Shown one piece after another: positions 9,229-20,366 of a stretch of DNA of 64,000 nucleotides (position 1 is its first letter; each line of letters begins with the position of its first letter). Source of the stretch: Streptomyces sp. AJS327 (GTDB lineage Bacteria; Actinomycetota; Actinomycetes; Streptomycetales; Streptomycetaceae); assembly GCF_013450295.1 (NCBI RefSeq), contig NZ_SKBR01000004.1:733501-797500 (forward strand), given 5' to 3'. The position numbers were made by a program, and so were the translations under genes. Under the pieces are notes generated by a model. The model did not search any database. It was not told the DNA's origin and saw only the letters and a list, made by a program, of their open reading frames with translations.

Positions 9229-10862
9229 TGAGGGCTGATCCCAGCCTGTGGACGCTCGGGGCCACTGAACTCCAGGTCCCGAGCATCGAGTACGGCAAGC
9301 TCTCGCCGACGCTGATCGTCCTCGGCGCCGCCGGACTGAGCGTCCTGATCGAGGCGTTCGCGCCACGCAAGGCCCGGCACACCACGCAGCTGCTGCTGTC
9401 GCTGGTGGCGCTCGCCGGGGCGTTCGCCGCGGTGATCGGCCTCGCGGTGAGCGGGGCGGGCACCAGCGAGTCGCAGATCGCCGGTGTCGGTTCGCTGGCG
9501 GTGGACGGCCCCGCGCTGTTCCTCCAGGGCACGCTGCTGCTGGTCTCGCTGGTGGCGGTGTTCACCTTCGCGGAACGGCGGCTGGAACCGGTGGCGCACG
9601 GCACCCCGGTGGACTCCTTCGCCGCGCAGCCCGCCGCGGTGCCGGGTGGGGACGGCGAGCAGCAGGCGACGAAGGCCGGGTGGACGACCACCGAGGTCTT
9701 CCCGCTGCTGCTCTTCGCGGTCGGCGGCATGCTGCTCTTCCCGCAGGCGAACGACCTGCTGATGCTGTTCATCGCGCTGGAGGTCTTCTCCCTCCCGCTG
9801 TACCTGCTCTGTGCGCTGGCCCGCCGCAGGCGGCTGCTGTCGCAGGAGGCCGCGGTCAAGTACTTCCTGCTGGGCGCGTTCTCCTCGGCCTTCATGCTGT
9901 TCGGCACGGCCTTGCTCTACGGCTACGCGGGCACCGTCAACTACTCGGGCATCGCCCGGGTGATCTCCGGTACCGACCCGAGCACCGACCCGGTGCTGGC
10001 GGAGACCACCGGAAACGACGCGCTGCTGCTGATCGGTGCGGCGCTGGTGCTGATGGGGTTGCTGTTCAAGGTCGGCGCGGTGCCGTTCCACATGTGGACC
10101 CCGGACGTATACCAGGGCGCCCCCACTCCGGTGACCGGTTTCATGGCCGCCGCGACCAAGGTCGCCGCGTTCGGCGCGCTGCTGCGGCTGCTGTACGTCG
10201 TGCTGCCGGGGCTGCGCTGGGACTGGCGTCCGGTGATGTGGGGCGTCGCGATCGTCACCATGCTGGCCGGTGCGGTGCTGGCCGTCACGCAGACGGACAT
10301 CAAGCGGCTGCTGGCCTACTCCTCGATCGCGCACGCCGGGTTCCTGCTGGCCGGTTCGATCGCGGTGTCGGACAGCGGTATCTCCTCGGTGCTCTTCTAC
10401 CTGGGCGCGTACTCCTTCGTGACGCTGGGCGCGTTCGCGGTGGTGACGCTGGTGCGGGACGCGGGCGGCGAGGCGACGCACCTGTCCAAGTGGGCCGGGC
10501 TGGGGCGGCGTTCGCCGCTGCTGGCGGCGGTGTTCGCGCTGTTCCTGCTGGCCTTCGCGGGCATCCCGCTCACCTCCGGCTTCGCCGGGAAGTTCGCGGT
10601 GTTCAAGGCGGCGGCCGAGGGTGGCGCCGGGGCGCTGGTGGTCGTCGGCGTGATCGCCTCGGCCATAGCGGCGTTCTTCTACATCCGGGTCATCGTGCTG
10701 ATGTTCTTCAGCGAGCCGCGGGCGGACGGTCCGAGCGTGGCCGTGCCGAGCGCGCTGACGACCACCGCGATCGGGGCGGGTGTGCTGGTCACCCTGGTGC
10801 TGGGCGTCGCGCCGCAGTACTTCCTCGATCTCGCCTCGCAGGCCGGGGTGTTCGTGCGCTGA
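9225..10862 (+). CDS. nuoN: NADH-quinone oxidoreductase subunit N
   Basis: This is the third antiporter-like subunit of complex I, 545 residues. Conserved segments include FIALEVFSLPLYLLCALAR, KVGAVPFHMWTPDVYQGAPT and TQTDIKRLLAYSSIAHAGF. Two starts are possible: GTG at 9225 overlapping the nuoM stop as GTGA, or the ATG directly after it at 9228; GGAGGTGA at 9213-9220 serves either. It is the last gene of the operon and is followed within 30 bases by a strong hairpin. Confidence 0.97.
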   Translation: MMRADPSLWTLGATELQVPSIEYGKLSPTLIVLGAAGLSVLIEAFAPRKARHTTQLLLSLVALAGAFAAVIGLAVSGAGTSESQIAGVGSLAVDGPALFLQGTLLLVSLVAVFTFAERRLEPVAHGTPVDSFAAQPAAVPGGDGEQQATKAGWTTTEVFPLLLFAVGGMLLFPQANDLLMLFIALEVFSLPLYLLCALARRRRLLSQEAAVKYFLLGAFSSAFMLFGTALLYGYAGTVNYSGIARVISGTDPSTDPVLAETTGNDALLLIGAALVLMGLLFKVGAVPFHMWTPDVYQGAPTPVTGFMAAATKVAAFGALLRLLYVVLPGLRWDWRPVMWGVAIVTMLAGAVLAVTQTDIKRLLAYSSIAHAGFLLAGSIAVSDSGISSVLFYLGAYSFVTLGAFAVVTLVRDAGGEATHLSKWAGLGRRSPLLAAVFALFLLAFAGIPLTSGFAGKFAVFKAAAEGGAGALVVVGVIASAIAAFFYIRVIVLMFFSEPRADGPSVAVPSALTTTAIGAGVLVTLVLGVAPQYFLDLASQAGVFVR

Positions 10863-10891
10863 GGTGGCGACCCGCGCGTTGACGTGACCGG

Positions 10892-10925
10892 CGAGGCCGG
10901 GGCGGCCCGTGCCGCCCCGGCCTCG
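10892..10925 (+). terminator. Terminator closing the first nuo operon
   Basis: A perfect 14-bp stem (10892-10905 with 10912-10925) encloses a 6-base loop. It starts 30 bases after the nuoN stop. There is no U-run, which is usual for Streptomyces hairpin terminators. It also lies between convergent genes and could stop the minus-strand lipoprotein transcript. Confidence 0.85.
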
Positions 10926-10981
10926 TCCCGTGCGGGCCTGCCGGGGTGTGCCCGCGTCTTCGACGCGGGGCCCGGGTGGCG

Positions 10982-11512
10982 CTACGGGAGGAGCTTCTCC
11001 AGCTCCTTCGGGTCCTTGGGCAGGGTGTCGGGCGCGTTGGAGACGCGGCGGAAGGTGTCGCTCGCGCCGCCGTTCCAGGTGACCTTGAGGGAGCTGCCGG
11101 TGACCTTGTCGACGGTGCCGCTGGCGCGGTCCTCACCGCCGCCGCCGGGGCACTTCAGGGTGAGCGTCTGGGTGTCGCCCTCCATCACCCGCCCCGAACA
11201 CACTTTCTTGTCCCGTAGCAGGGACACCGCGTCCCCGGCGACGGTCATCACCAGTTCCGTGCCGTCGGCCTTGGCGCTCCACACTCCGGGCAGTGTGCCG
11301 GGGCCGGAGTCCCCTTTGTCCCCTTCCTGCCCGTCGCCGCCTTGTTCTCCCTGGTCGGAGCCGTTCTCCTGGCTGTCGTCCGGTGCCTTGGACTGGGCGT
11401 CGCCGGGCTTGTCGGAGCCCTTGTCGTCGTCCCCGCCGCTGCCGCAACCGGCGAGCAGCAGCGCGGCGGTGAGTACCGTCACCGCCCCCGTCATCCGCGC
11501 TGACCTGCGCAC
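10982..11512 (-). CDS. Small secreted lipoprotein, paralogue of the one at 14245-14778
   Basis: The 176-residue product begins with a basic stretch and hydrophobic segment ending in the lipobox LLAGC (Cys about 22), so it should be a membrane-anchored lipoprotein outside the cell. A Gly/Asp/Lys-rich linker of about 60 residues leads to a globular domain starting near GVWSAKADG. The domain contains two cysteines (KKVCSG and LKCPG) and a conserved W-x-G-G pattern. The same order of features occurs in the lipoprotein downstream of recQ, so the two are paralogues. The GTG start is preceded by GGGGA. I do not recognise a named function. Confidence 0.85.
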   Translation of the reverse strand: MRRSARMTGAVTVLTAALLLAGCGSGGDDDKGSDKPGDAQSKAPDDSQENGSDQGEQGGDGQEGDKGDSGPGTLPGVWSAKADGTELVMTVAGDAVSLLRDKKVCSGRVMEGDTQTLTLKCPGGGGEDRASGTVDKVTGSSLKVTWNGGASDTFRRVSNAPDTLPKDPKELEKLLP

Positions 11513-11635
11513 GTCGTTGTCCCCTTCGCTGACTGAGAAAATGGGTGCTTAGGGCATGTCAACGTAGCAGCGTGCACTCCGAGCCGGGGGAGGCACCGGT
11601 GACAAGAACGAGCAAGGGCGATAGGAAACCGTGGC

Positions 11636-12031
11636 ATGGGTTGTGTGATCCTCCGCCAGGAAGAAGGCGGCTACCAAGGTAAGCAGGGCGGCATCTTCGC
11701 CGAGGGGGTGTCCGCCGAGTCGGTCGGATCGAAGGGGCTGTGTATGCACGTGCTGCGTATACCCGCGCACTCACGCGGTGAGCCACATAAGCACACCGGC
11801 CACGAGTCGGCGATCTACGTCGTCAGCGGGACGCACCAGATCCGGCACGGTATGGACCTGGAGCACACCGACGTGCTGCACCCGGGGGACATGGTCTACA
11901 TCCCCGCCGACATGCCGCACATGCCGATGACCGGGGAGGAGCCGGTGGTCGCCGTGGTGGCCCGGACCGACCCGAGCGAACAGGAGTCGGTCCACCTGCT
12001 CTCCCCACGGGACCCGTCCCGCCCCAGCTGA
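11636..12031 (+). CDS. Cupin-domain protein
   Basis: This 131-residue single-domain beta-barrel protein has cupin motif 1 seen as PHKHTGHESAIYVVSG and motif 2 as HPGDMVYIPADMPH. The histidines and glutamate of motif 1 and the histidine of motif 2 that bind a metal are present. Substrate or role cannot be read from sequence. The ATG at 11636 is preceded by AGGAAA with 7-base spacing. It sits between a lipoprotein gene and recQ, both transcribed independently, so context gives no pathway. Confidence 0.9.
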   Translation: MGCVILRQEEGGYQGKQGGIFAEGVSAESVGSKGLCMHVLRIPAHSRGEPHKHTGHESAIYVVSGTHQIRHGMDLEHTDVLHPGDMVYIPADMPHMPMTGEEPVVAVVARTDPSEQESVHLLSPRDPSRPS

Positions 12032-12075
12032 CCCGGAGGGGCGCGGGTGTCGGCCGCGCCCCATAGGGTGGCGGG

Positions 12076-14175
<2,100 letters not shown>

Positions 14176-14244
14176 CCCCGCGCGGCACGCCCGCCGGACG
14201 AGTGTCGACGGGCGTGCCGTGGAGGGGAGTTGACCGGCTCCCGG

Positions 14245-14778
14245 TCAGCCGAGGTCGGCGGGGTCCGTCGGCAGGTCCCCGGCGTCGGTGGGCAGGTCGG
14301 TCGGCAGGTCCGTGGGGGCTTCCGGGGCGCCGGACGCGTCGCTGTGCTGGGTGAACGTGGTGGTCTGGCCGTTGGCCCACTCCACGGTCATCATCTTGTC
14401 CTCGACGCTCTTGATCGTGCCCTTGCTGTAGTCGCTGCCGGACTTGCAGGTGAAGGCGAAGGTGATGGCCTGGCCCTCGGGCTTGAGGGGGCCGGTGCAG
14501 GCGACGTCGTTGTTGTCGGTCACCGTGCCGATCCTCTTGGTGATCCCCAGGACCAGCTTCGGGCTGCCGTCGGACAGCCAGCCGCCGGCGAGGTCCGCCG
14601 GGTCGAGCGGGCCGTCCGCGCCGCCCCCGCCGCCGCTGTCACCGCCTCCGGACTGGGCGCTGCCGCCCTTGTCGTCCTTGTCGCCGCCGTCGTCGCTGCT
14701 GCTCCCGCCGCAGCCGCTCACCAGCAGCGCAGCGGCGATCGCCACCGCTGCCCCCGTCAGTCGCGCTGAGGTGCGCAC
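14245..14778 (-). CDS. Small secreted lipoprotein, paralogue of the one at 10982-11512
   Basis: The 177-residue product has a signal segment ending in the lipobox LLVSGC, a Ser/Gly/Asp linker and a C-terminal domain that aligns in order with the lipoprotein upstream of recQ (Gly-Trp near the domain start, two cysteines, SKGTI, VEW-NG, TTTF). The GTG at 14778 is chosen over upstream starts because GGGGGA precedes it by 8 bases and because the first codons match the paralogue at DNA level (GTGCGCA, then TCAGCGCG). Convergent with recQ. Function unknown. Confidence 0.85.
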   Translation of the reverse strand: MRTSARLTGAAVAIAAALLVSGCGGSSSDDGGDKDDKGGSAQSGGGDSGGGGGADGPLDPADLAGGWLSDGSPKLVLGITKRIGTVTDNNDVACTGPLKPEGQAITFAFTCKSGSDYSKGTIKSVEDKMMTVEWANGQTTTFTQHSDASGAPEAPTDLPTDLPTDAGDLPTDPADLG

Positions 14779-14821
14779 AGGTCTTCCCCCAAGAGAGTCG
14801 GTCTTACAGGCGCACGACAAG

Positions 14822-16234
14822 TTAGCACTGTGGCGTGGCGCCCCGGACACGACCAGTCACCTCTCCGAGGCCAACCCGGGTGCCCTCGGGGCCCGGTGCC
14901 CAGGCGGTGAGCGTCACCTCGTCCCCGTCCTCCAGGAACCGCCGCTCGCCGTCGGGGAGTTGGAGGGGCTGCTGGCCGTTCCAGGTCAGCTCCAGCAGGC
15001 AGCCGCGCTGCCCCGGCTCGGGGCCGCTGACGGTGCCCGAGGCGTAGAGGTCGCCGGTCCTCAACGCCGCCCCGTTGACGGTGAGATGGGCGAGCTGCTG
15101 CGCGGCCGTCCAGTACATCGCGGAGAACGGCGGCTCCGCGACGGGGTGTCCGTTGAGCCGCACGGTGAGGCGTACGTCGATACCGCCCGGCTCGGGCGCG
15201 GTGGCGTCGTCCAGGTAGGGCAGCGGCGGCACGTCGCGGAGGGGCGGCGCGGTGCGCGCGGCGTCCAGCGCGTCGAGCGGCGTGATCCAGGGGGAGACCG
15301 AGGTGGCGAAGGACTTGCTGAGGAACGGGCCGAGCGGCACGTACTCCCAGGACTGGATGTCCCGCGCCGACCAGTCGTTGACCAGCGTCACGCCGAAGAC
15401 GTGCTCGCGGAAGGCGTCCAGCGGCACCGATTCGCCGGGCACGGACGGGGTGCCCACCACGAAGCCCACCTCGGCCTCGAAGTCCAGCCGAGTGGACGGG
15501 CCGAACTGGGGGAGGGCGCCCTCGGAGGGCAGCAGCCGCTGCCCGTTCGGCCGGGTCACCGGGGTTCCGGATACCACCACGCCGCCCGCCCGTCCGTGGT
15601 AACCGATGGGCAGGTGCTTCCAGTTGGGGGTCAGCGCGGCGCCGTCCGGCCGGAAGATCCGCCCGACGTTCGTGGCGTGGTGCTCACTCGCGTAGAAGTC
15701 GACGAAGTCGGCGACGTCGAAGGGTAGATGGAGACGGACCGCGGAGAGCGGGCGCAGGAACCGCGCGACGGTCTCGCGGTGACGTGGTTCGGTGAGCCAG
15801 GAGCGCAGCTCGGCGCGGACCGCCCGCCACGTCGAACGCCCCGCCGCCAGCAGCGGGTTGAGCCGGTCGGCGCCCAACAGCTGGGCGTGCGGGGAGCCCA
15901 ACGCCTCGGCGGCGGCACCCGCGTCCAGCACCGCCTCGCCGAAGCGGACGCCGACGCGTCGCCGTCCGTCCGACTCCCCCGGAACGCCGGGCTGTTGGCC
16001 GAGCACGGTGAAGAGTCCGTAGGGCAGGTTGTCCGGGCCGAACGGATGGTCCACGGGCGGCTCCAGCGCGGCCCGGGCGTCGAACGCCGCGCCCTCGCTG
16101 GCCGACATGGCGTCGTCGTCGGCGGGTTGGGAAGCGAGCGGGGCGCCGCCAGGGGACGCGCCGGGCCGTGGGGTGGAGGAGGGGGTACGCGCCGTGGGGG
16201 CGCTGGACGCGGGGCGGGTGGCGGGTGGCGTCAC
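14822..16234 (-). CDS. fahA: Fumarylacetoacetase
   Basis: This enzyme hydrolyses fumarylacetoacetate to fumarate and acetoacetate, the last step of tyrosine degradation. The C-terminal FAH fold shows the metal ligands in RLDFEAEVGFVVG and the strongly conserved VNDWSARDIQSWEYVPLG and FLSKSFATSVSPW. The N-terminal FAA domain has NLPYGLF. From the GTG at 16234 (preceded by GGTGAGG) the protein is 470 residues. An in-frame ATG at 16108 would give 428 residues, nearer to family length, but lacks a clear ribosome site. The first 42 residues are Ala/Pro/Thr-rich and may not be structured. Confidence 0.93.
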   Translation of the reverse strand: MTPPATRPASSAPTARTPSSTPRPGASPGGAPLASQPADDDAMSASEGAAFDARAALEPPVDHPFGPDNLPYGLFTVLGQQPGVPGESDGRRRVGVRFGEAVLDAGAAAEALGSPHAQLLGADRLNPLLAAGRSTWRAVRAELRSWLTEPRHRETVARFLRPLSAVRLHLPFDVADFVDFYASEHHATNVGRIFRPDGAALTPNWKHLPIGYHGRAGGVVVSGTPVTRPNGQRLLPSEGALPQFGPSTRLDFEAEVGFVVGTPSVPGESVPLDAFREHVFGVTLVNDWSARDIQSWEYVPLGPFLSKSFATSVSPWITPLDALDAARTAPPLRDVPPLPYLDDATAPEPGGIDVRLTVRLNGHPVAEPPFSAMYWTAAQQLAHLTVNGAALRTGDLYASGTVSGPEPGQRGCLLELTWNGQQPLQLPDGERRFLEDGDEVTLTAWAPGPEGTRVGLGEVTGRVRGATPQC

Positions 16235-16861
16235 GGTGCCTCACCTTCGAGATCGTCGCCGGTCAGGGCCGCCTACGGGGCCGGTGTGCGGGCAGCCTAC
16301 GAGGCCGGGCGCCGCCACGGGGGAGGCGGACCCCGTACGGAGATCCGGCGCGGACCCGGCGCGGAGACCGTGGGAGACGGGGCGGGTCGCCGTACGAGAG
16401 CCCCGGGGCGGGGCCGCCGGGGTGGGCGAGGCCGGTGGGGGGCCGGGGTTCCGGGGCGGGCGCACCGGGCAGGGGAGGGGCGGGGGCGCGCCACTCGGTG
16501 GGCCCGTACCGGGTCGCTCCGGGGGACCACGGGGGTTCGGCCCGGGGCGCCGCCGCGCCCCCACGGGGACTCTTCGGGAGGTGTCGGGCATATCCGGTGA
16601 GCGCGGACCCAGGGTGCCGGGTGCTCCCCGGCGAGCTGGTGGATCGGTCAGGCGAAACATCTCCAACTTCCCACAACTTCCCATATCGCCCGAGGAGTCC
16701 GAGTCGTGGGTGTGAGGGCGGAGTGGAGTGTGAGGTGGGGGCCAACCGTGATCGGTCCGTTACCGGATACGCTGCCAGGTAATGGTGGCATTGAGACATT
16801 GAGCGCCGCGCGATCGAACCAGATCGTTCAGACACGTTACGCAGACAGAGGAGTACCCCTC
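16235..16861. other. 627-base intergenic region upstream of polyprenyl synthetase
   Basis: No convincing gene was found; the open frames here are Arg/Gly/Pro-rich and typical of non-coding high-GC DNA. The left 400 bases are very GC-rich. The right part is less so and contains a tandem 10-base repeat (CAACTTCCCA twice, 16664-16683) and two ATTGAG copies near 16790-16803 which might belong to the promoter of the downstream gene. The promoter cannot be fixed by eye. Confidence 0.5.
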
Positions 16862-17875
16862 GTGACCGTCGTCGGGCCGTTCGGGCTGAGGGTGCGGGAT
16901 CAGGCCCTTGAGGCTGATGTCCAAGCAGCACTGACGGCTGTGGAGGAGGGCCTCGTCGAGGCCACCAAGAGCACGGTGCCGTTCATCACCGAGGCCGCCC
17001 AGCACCTGATGCACGCCGGAGGGAAGCGCTTCCGGCCGCTGCTCGTGATGCTGAGCGCCCAGTTCGGTGACCCGCACGCCCCCGGGGTGGTGCCGTCCGC
17101 CGTGGTGGTGGAGCTGACCCACCTCGCCACGCTCTACCACGACGACGTGATGGACCAGGCCGCCGTCCGGCGCGGCGTGGCCAGCGCCAACGCCAACTGG
17201 GACAACTCCGTCGCCGTGCTCACCGGCGACTTCCTGTTCGCCCGCGCCTCCCAGGTCCTCGCCGACCTCGGCCCGGAGGCGGTCCGCGTCCAGGCCGAGG
17301 CGTTCGAACGCCTGGTGACCGGGCAGATCCTGGAGACCGCGGGCCCGGGCGCCGGGGACCCGGTCGAGCACTACCTGGAGGTCATCGCGGGCAAGACCGG
17401 CTCGCTGGTCGCCGTCTCCTGCCGGTTCGGCGCGATGATGTGCGGCGCCGACGAGGGCGTGGTCTCCACCCTGACCCAGTACGGCGAGCGCATCGGCACC
17501 GCCTTCCAGCTCGCGGACGACGTGCTGGACATCGCCAGCGACTCCCACGAGTCCGGCAAGACGCCCGGCACCGACCTGCGCGAGGGCGTCGCCACCCTCC
17601 CCGTACTGCGCCTGCGCGCCCACGCCGCCTCGTCCCGGGGGACCGCGGCCGACCGCGAGCTGTGCGCGCTGCTCGACTCCGACCTCGCCACCGACGAGGA
17701 GGGGCACGCCCGCGCCCTCGCGCTGCTCCGCGCCCACCCGGCGCTGGAGCAGGCCCGCCGGGACACCGTCCGATACGCGGAGGAAGCGCGCGCCGCGCTG
17801 TCCCCGCTGCCCGACAGCGCCGCCAAGGCCGCGCTGTCCGCGCTCTGCGACGCGGTGGTCCACCGCGCCGGATGA
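16862..17875 (+). CDS. Polyprenyl diphosphate synthase (trans-prenyltransferase)
   Basis: This 337-residue enzyme extends allylic diphosphates with isopentenyl diphosphate. The two aspartate-rich metal sites are HDDVMD (first) and ADDVLD (second), and the GGKRFRP substrate motif is present near residue 45. In Streptomyces the gene in this neighbourhood is thought to make the long chain of menaquinone, which fits its closeness to the nuo operon; chain length is not proved by sequence. GTG at 16862 is chosen because GAGGAG lies 9 bases upstream and the family N-terminus begins here. The open frame upstream is not family-like. Confidence 0.93.
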   Translation: MTVVGPFGLRVRDQALEADVQAALTAVEEGLVEATKSTVPFITEAAQHLMHAGGKRFRPLLVMLSAQFGDPHAPGVVPSAVVVELTHLATLYHDDVMDQAAVRRGVASANANWDNSVAVLTGDFLFARASQVLADLGPEAVRVQAEAFERLVTGQILETAGPGAGDPVEHYLEVIAGKTGSLVAVSCRFGAMMCGADEGVVSTLTQYGERIGTAFQLADDVLDIASDSHESGKTPGTDLREGVATLPVLRLRAHAASSRGTAADRELCALLDSDLATDEEGHARALALLRAHPALEQARRDTVRYAEEARAALSPLPDSAAKAALSALCDAVVHRAG

Positions 17876-18400
17876 CGGCCCGGCGACCCGACTCGGCCCG
17901 CCTGGCTCAGCCCTCCCCTCGCCGTGCTCGGCTCGTGCGGCTCGCCCTCGCCGTGCTCGGTCCGTCCGGCTCCGCTCGCTCGGCCGGTGGACCGCTCCGC
18001 CTTCCGGCGTACCCCGACCGGCTTCCGGCGTACCTCGACCGGTCCGTCCCTCGTCCGCCCCCGGTCCGTCCCGCCGTCGTGGGAGCCCGCCCGGGCCGCC
18101 TCCGGGACTCCGTACCACCGAGCGACCCACGGGGCTGTCCACCGGTCCGCCTTCCGGGAGTCCGCCTCCCCGGATCCGGCCCCTCCGGGGTCTCAGGGGT
18201 GGGCCGCTCTGGCGGCGGAGACGGGGCGGCTCGGCGTCCTCCCCTGGGAGTACGGGGAGTTGGCCCCGTCGGTTGACGCCCCGGCTGCGGCGATTTGGTG
18301 CGATAGACCCCGCACCCCACACCGATTCGGGTGAGAATGGCGGCACGGGGTGGACGCCTCGCGGGACGCGGGGGCCGCCGCCGACAACGGAGGTAGGCAG
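17876..18400. other. 525-base intergenic region
   Basis: No gene is supported. The open frames on both strands are Pro/Arg/Ser-rich low complexity. The stretch separates the polyprenyl synthase from the LolA-like gene and should hold that gene's promoter, which I cannot place. Confidence 0.5.
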
Positions 18401-19702
18401 ATGGCAGAACGCGAACCGGGAACACGTAACCCCCGGAAGAAGCTGTTGCGGTACGGGGTACCGGTCGCGGTGGTGGCCGTCACCGTGGCGGCGGGGGTCG
18501 GCCTCCCCGCACTCGCCAACACCGGCGACCCGGACCTTCCCAGGATCTCGGCCGAGAAGCTGGTCGCCAAGATCGCCGAGTCCGACGTCCAGCGGATGTC
18601 CGGCACGCTGAAGGTCAACACCGACCTCGGCCTCCCCGCGCTCCCCGGCTCCGGTGGCGGCGGGGGCGGGATGTTCGGCGGCGGCTCGCACGGCGGCCCC
18701 GAACGCGACGGCGAGCGCGACGGCGACGAGCGTGGCGAGGAGCGGGACGCGAGCCCGCAGAACCAGCTGGCGCGGCTGGCCTCCGGCGAGCACACCCTGC
18801 GCTTCGCCGTCGACGGGCCCGAGCGGCAGCGCCTCTCGGTGGTGGAGGACACCGCCGAGTACAGCGTGATCCGGAACAAGCGGGAGCTGTGGGCCTACGA
18901 CAGCGCCTCCAACTCCGCCTGGCACACCACGGCCCCGAAGGGCGCCGGTGCCTCGCCGCACGGCCCGGACGGAAAGGTTCCGGACCGCGCCGCGCTGGAG
19001 CGCATGACCCCGCAGGAGAGCGCGAAGGCCGCGCTGAAGGCGCTGGACGGCAAGGCCGCCGTCTCGGTGGACGGCACCGCGCGTATCGCCGACCGGGACG
19101 CCTACCAGCTGGTCCTCACGCCGCGCGGCGCCTCCGACTCGACGGTCGGGGAGATCCGCGTCGCGGTGGACGCCGAGAAGGGCGTGCCGCTGAAGTTCAC
19201 GGTCACGCCGAAGAGCGGTGGCAAGGCGATCGTCGATCTCGCCTACACGAAGGTGGACTTCGGCACGCCGGAGGCCCGCACCTTCGAGTTCACCCCGCCG
19301 AAGGGCGCCAGCGTCGAGGAGAAGAAGCCGAAGGACGCGCCCGGCCAGCACGGCGAGGGCGAGACGCTCCCCGGCCTCCCCGGGCTCGCGGAGCGCGGGG
19401 CCGGGGGCGGGCCGGAGGTGCTCGGCGACGGCTGGGACGCGGTCGTCCGGGTCGACCTGGGAGAGAACCCCCTCAAGGGCGGCGGCCTGCCGGGCAGGGG
19501 CGGCGCGGACGGCGACGCCGAGGGCGGGCCGCGGCTCGACAAGCTGGTGAACAGCGTCACCGAGAAGGTGCGGGGCGACTTCGGTGACGGACGGGTGTTC
19601 AGCACCCGGCTGGTCAACGTGCTCCTCACCGACGACGGTCAGGTCTACGCCGGGGCCGTGACCAAGGAGGGCCTCGTCAAGGCCGCCAACGCGGCGAAGT
19701 AG
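18401..19702 (+). CDS. Secreted LolA-like (DUF2092-type) protein
   Basis: This 433-residue protein has a basic N-terminus and a hydrophobic segment ending PALANTGDP, giving a signal peptide or anchor. The rest resembles the lipoprotein-carrier beta-sheet fold: RMSGTLKVNT near the start, DAYQLVLTPRG and KFTVTPKSGGKAIVDLAYTKVDFG in the middle. A Gly-rich loop lies near residues 80-110. Such proteins in Gram-positives may bind lipids or act at the membrane surface; the partner is unknown. The ATG at 18401 has GGAGG 8 bases upstream. The longer frame from 18350 lacks such a site. Confidence 0.82.
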   Translation: MAEREPGTRNPRKKLLRYGVPVAVVAVTVAAGVGLPALANTGDPDLPRISAEKLVAKIAESDVQRMSGTLKVNTDLGLPALPGSGGGGGGMFGGGSHGGPERDGERDGDERGEERDASPQNQLARLASGEHTLRFAVDGPERQRLSVVEDTAEYSVIRNKRELWAYDSASNSAWHTTAPKGAGASPHGPDGKVPDRAALERMTPQESAKAALKALDGKAAVSVDGTARIADRDAYQLVLTPRGASDSTVGEIRVAVDAEKGVPLKFTVTPKSGGKAIVDLAYTKVDFGTPEARTFEFTPPKGASVEEKKPKDAPGQHGEGETLPGLPGLAERGAGGGPEVLGDGWDAVVRVDLGENPLKGGGLPGRGGADGDAEGGPRLDKLVNSVTEKVRGDFGDGRVFSTRLVNVLLTDDGQVYAGAVTKEGLVKAANAAK

Positions 19703-20366
19703 CGCCGACCGCGCGGGGGTTCGTGACCCCACGGCCCCCGCGTTCCGGTCGGCGCCCCCGCGCCCCGCCGGCCTTCGCGTTCCGGTCGGCCCCCGCGCGC
19801 CGGTCGGCCGCGTGCCCCACCGGACGCCGCGCCCCATCGGTCTCCCTGACCGCTCGCCGGGGCTCAGCGCCGCCCGCCGTCCCGCTCCAGGAACGGCGCC
19901 GCCCAGGCGTCGAACCACTCGCCGAGGTCCCACTGGGAGGCGAGGAGCGCGTCCACGTCCTCCGTCGGCGTCAGCCCGAGGGGCCGGTCGAGCCAGGCGA
20001 CGTACGCCTCGTGCCCCTCGCCGTGCGCCGGTTCGTCAACGTCGAGGTTCTCGTTGTCGAGCGCCAGCAGCCGGACCGGCCCACGGTGCTCCCGTCCGCC
20101 CAACGCCCCTGTCGGGGCCGGACGTTGCCGGTCGCGCAGCGGGGCCGGGCGAGCCGCACGCGCCGGACCGTCCCGGCGCCGCCCACCGCGCGCCGGTCCC
20201 GCGGGGCAGCCGACCGGCGGGTTTGACAGGATGGGTGCCGCTCGTCCGACCGGCGGCGCCCCACGCGCCCGTGCCCCCGCCCGTGCCACGGAGCCCGGGA
20301 ACGCGCGCCCCATGACACGAGCAGGACGACGAGGAGCCACCGTGATCGTCAGGAACAGGAACACCC
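19703..20366. other. 664-base region with at most a gene remnant
   Basis: No intact gene is supported. The minus strand 19864-20085 reads like the C-terminal part of a protein (separate entry). On the plus strand a short frame with a good ribosome site, GTG at 20342 to stop at 20374, leads into the ABC transporter start. The rest is GC-rich low complexity. Confidence 0.5.
19864..20085 (-). pseudogene. Possible C-terminal remnant of an unknown protein
   Basis: About 70 residues on the minus strand have a natural-looking composition (LLALDNENLDVDE, HEAYVAWLDRPLG, SQWDLGEWFDAWAAPFLE), unlike the surrounding Arg/Pro noise. No start codon with a ribosome site occurs at the point where protein-like sequence begins, and the frame upstream turns into low complexity. 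It may be a decayed gene or one disrupted by a frameshift. I do not recognise the family. Confidence 0.3.

Noticed and set aside
16760..19933. 1057-codon minus-strand frame over polyprenyl synthase and the LolA-like gene
   Set aside because: Runs opposite two supported genes and through intergenic low complexity; no domain can be seen.
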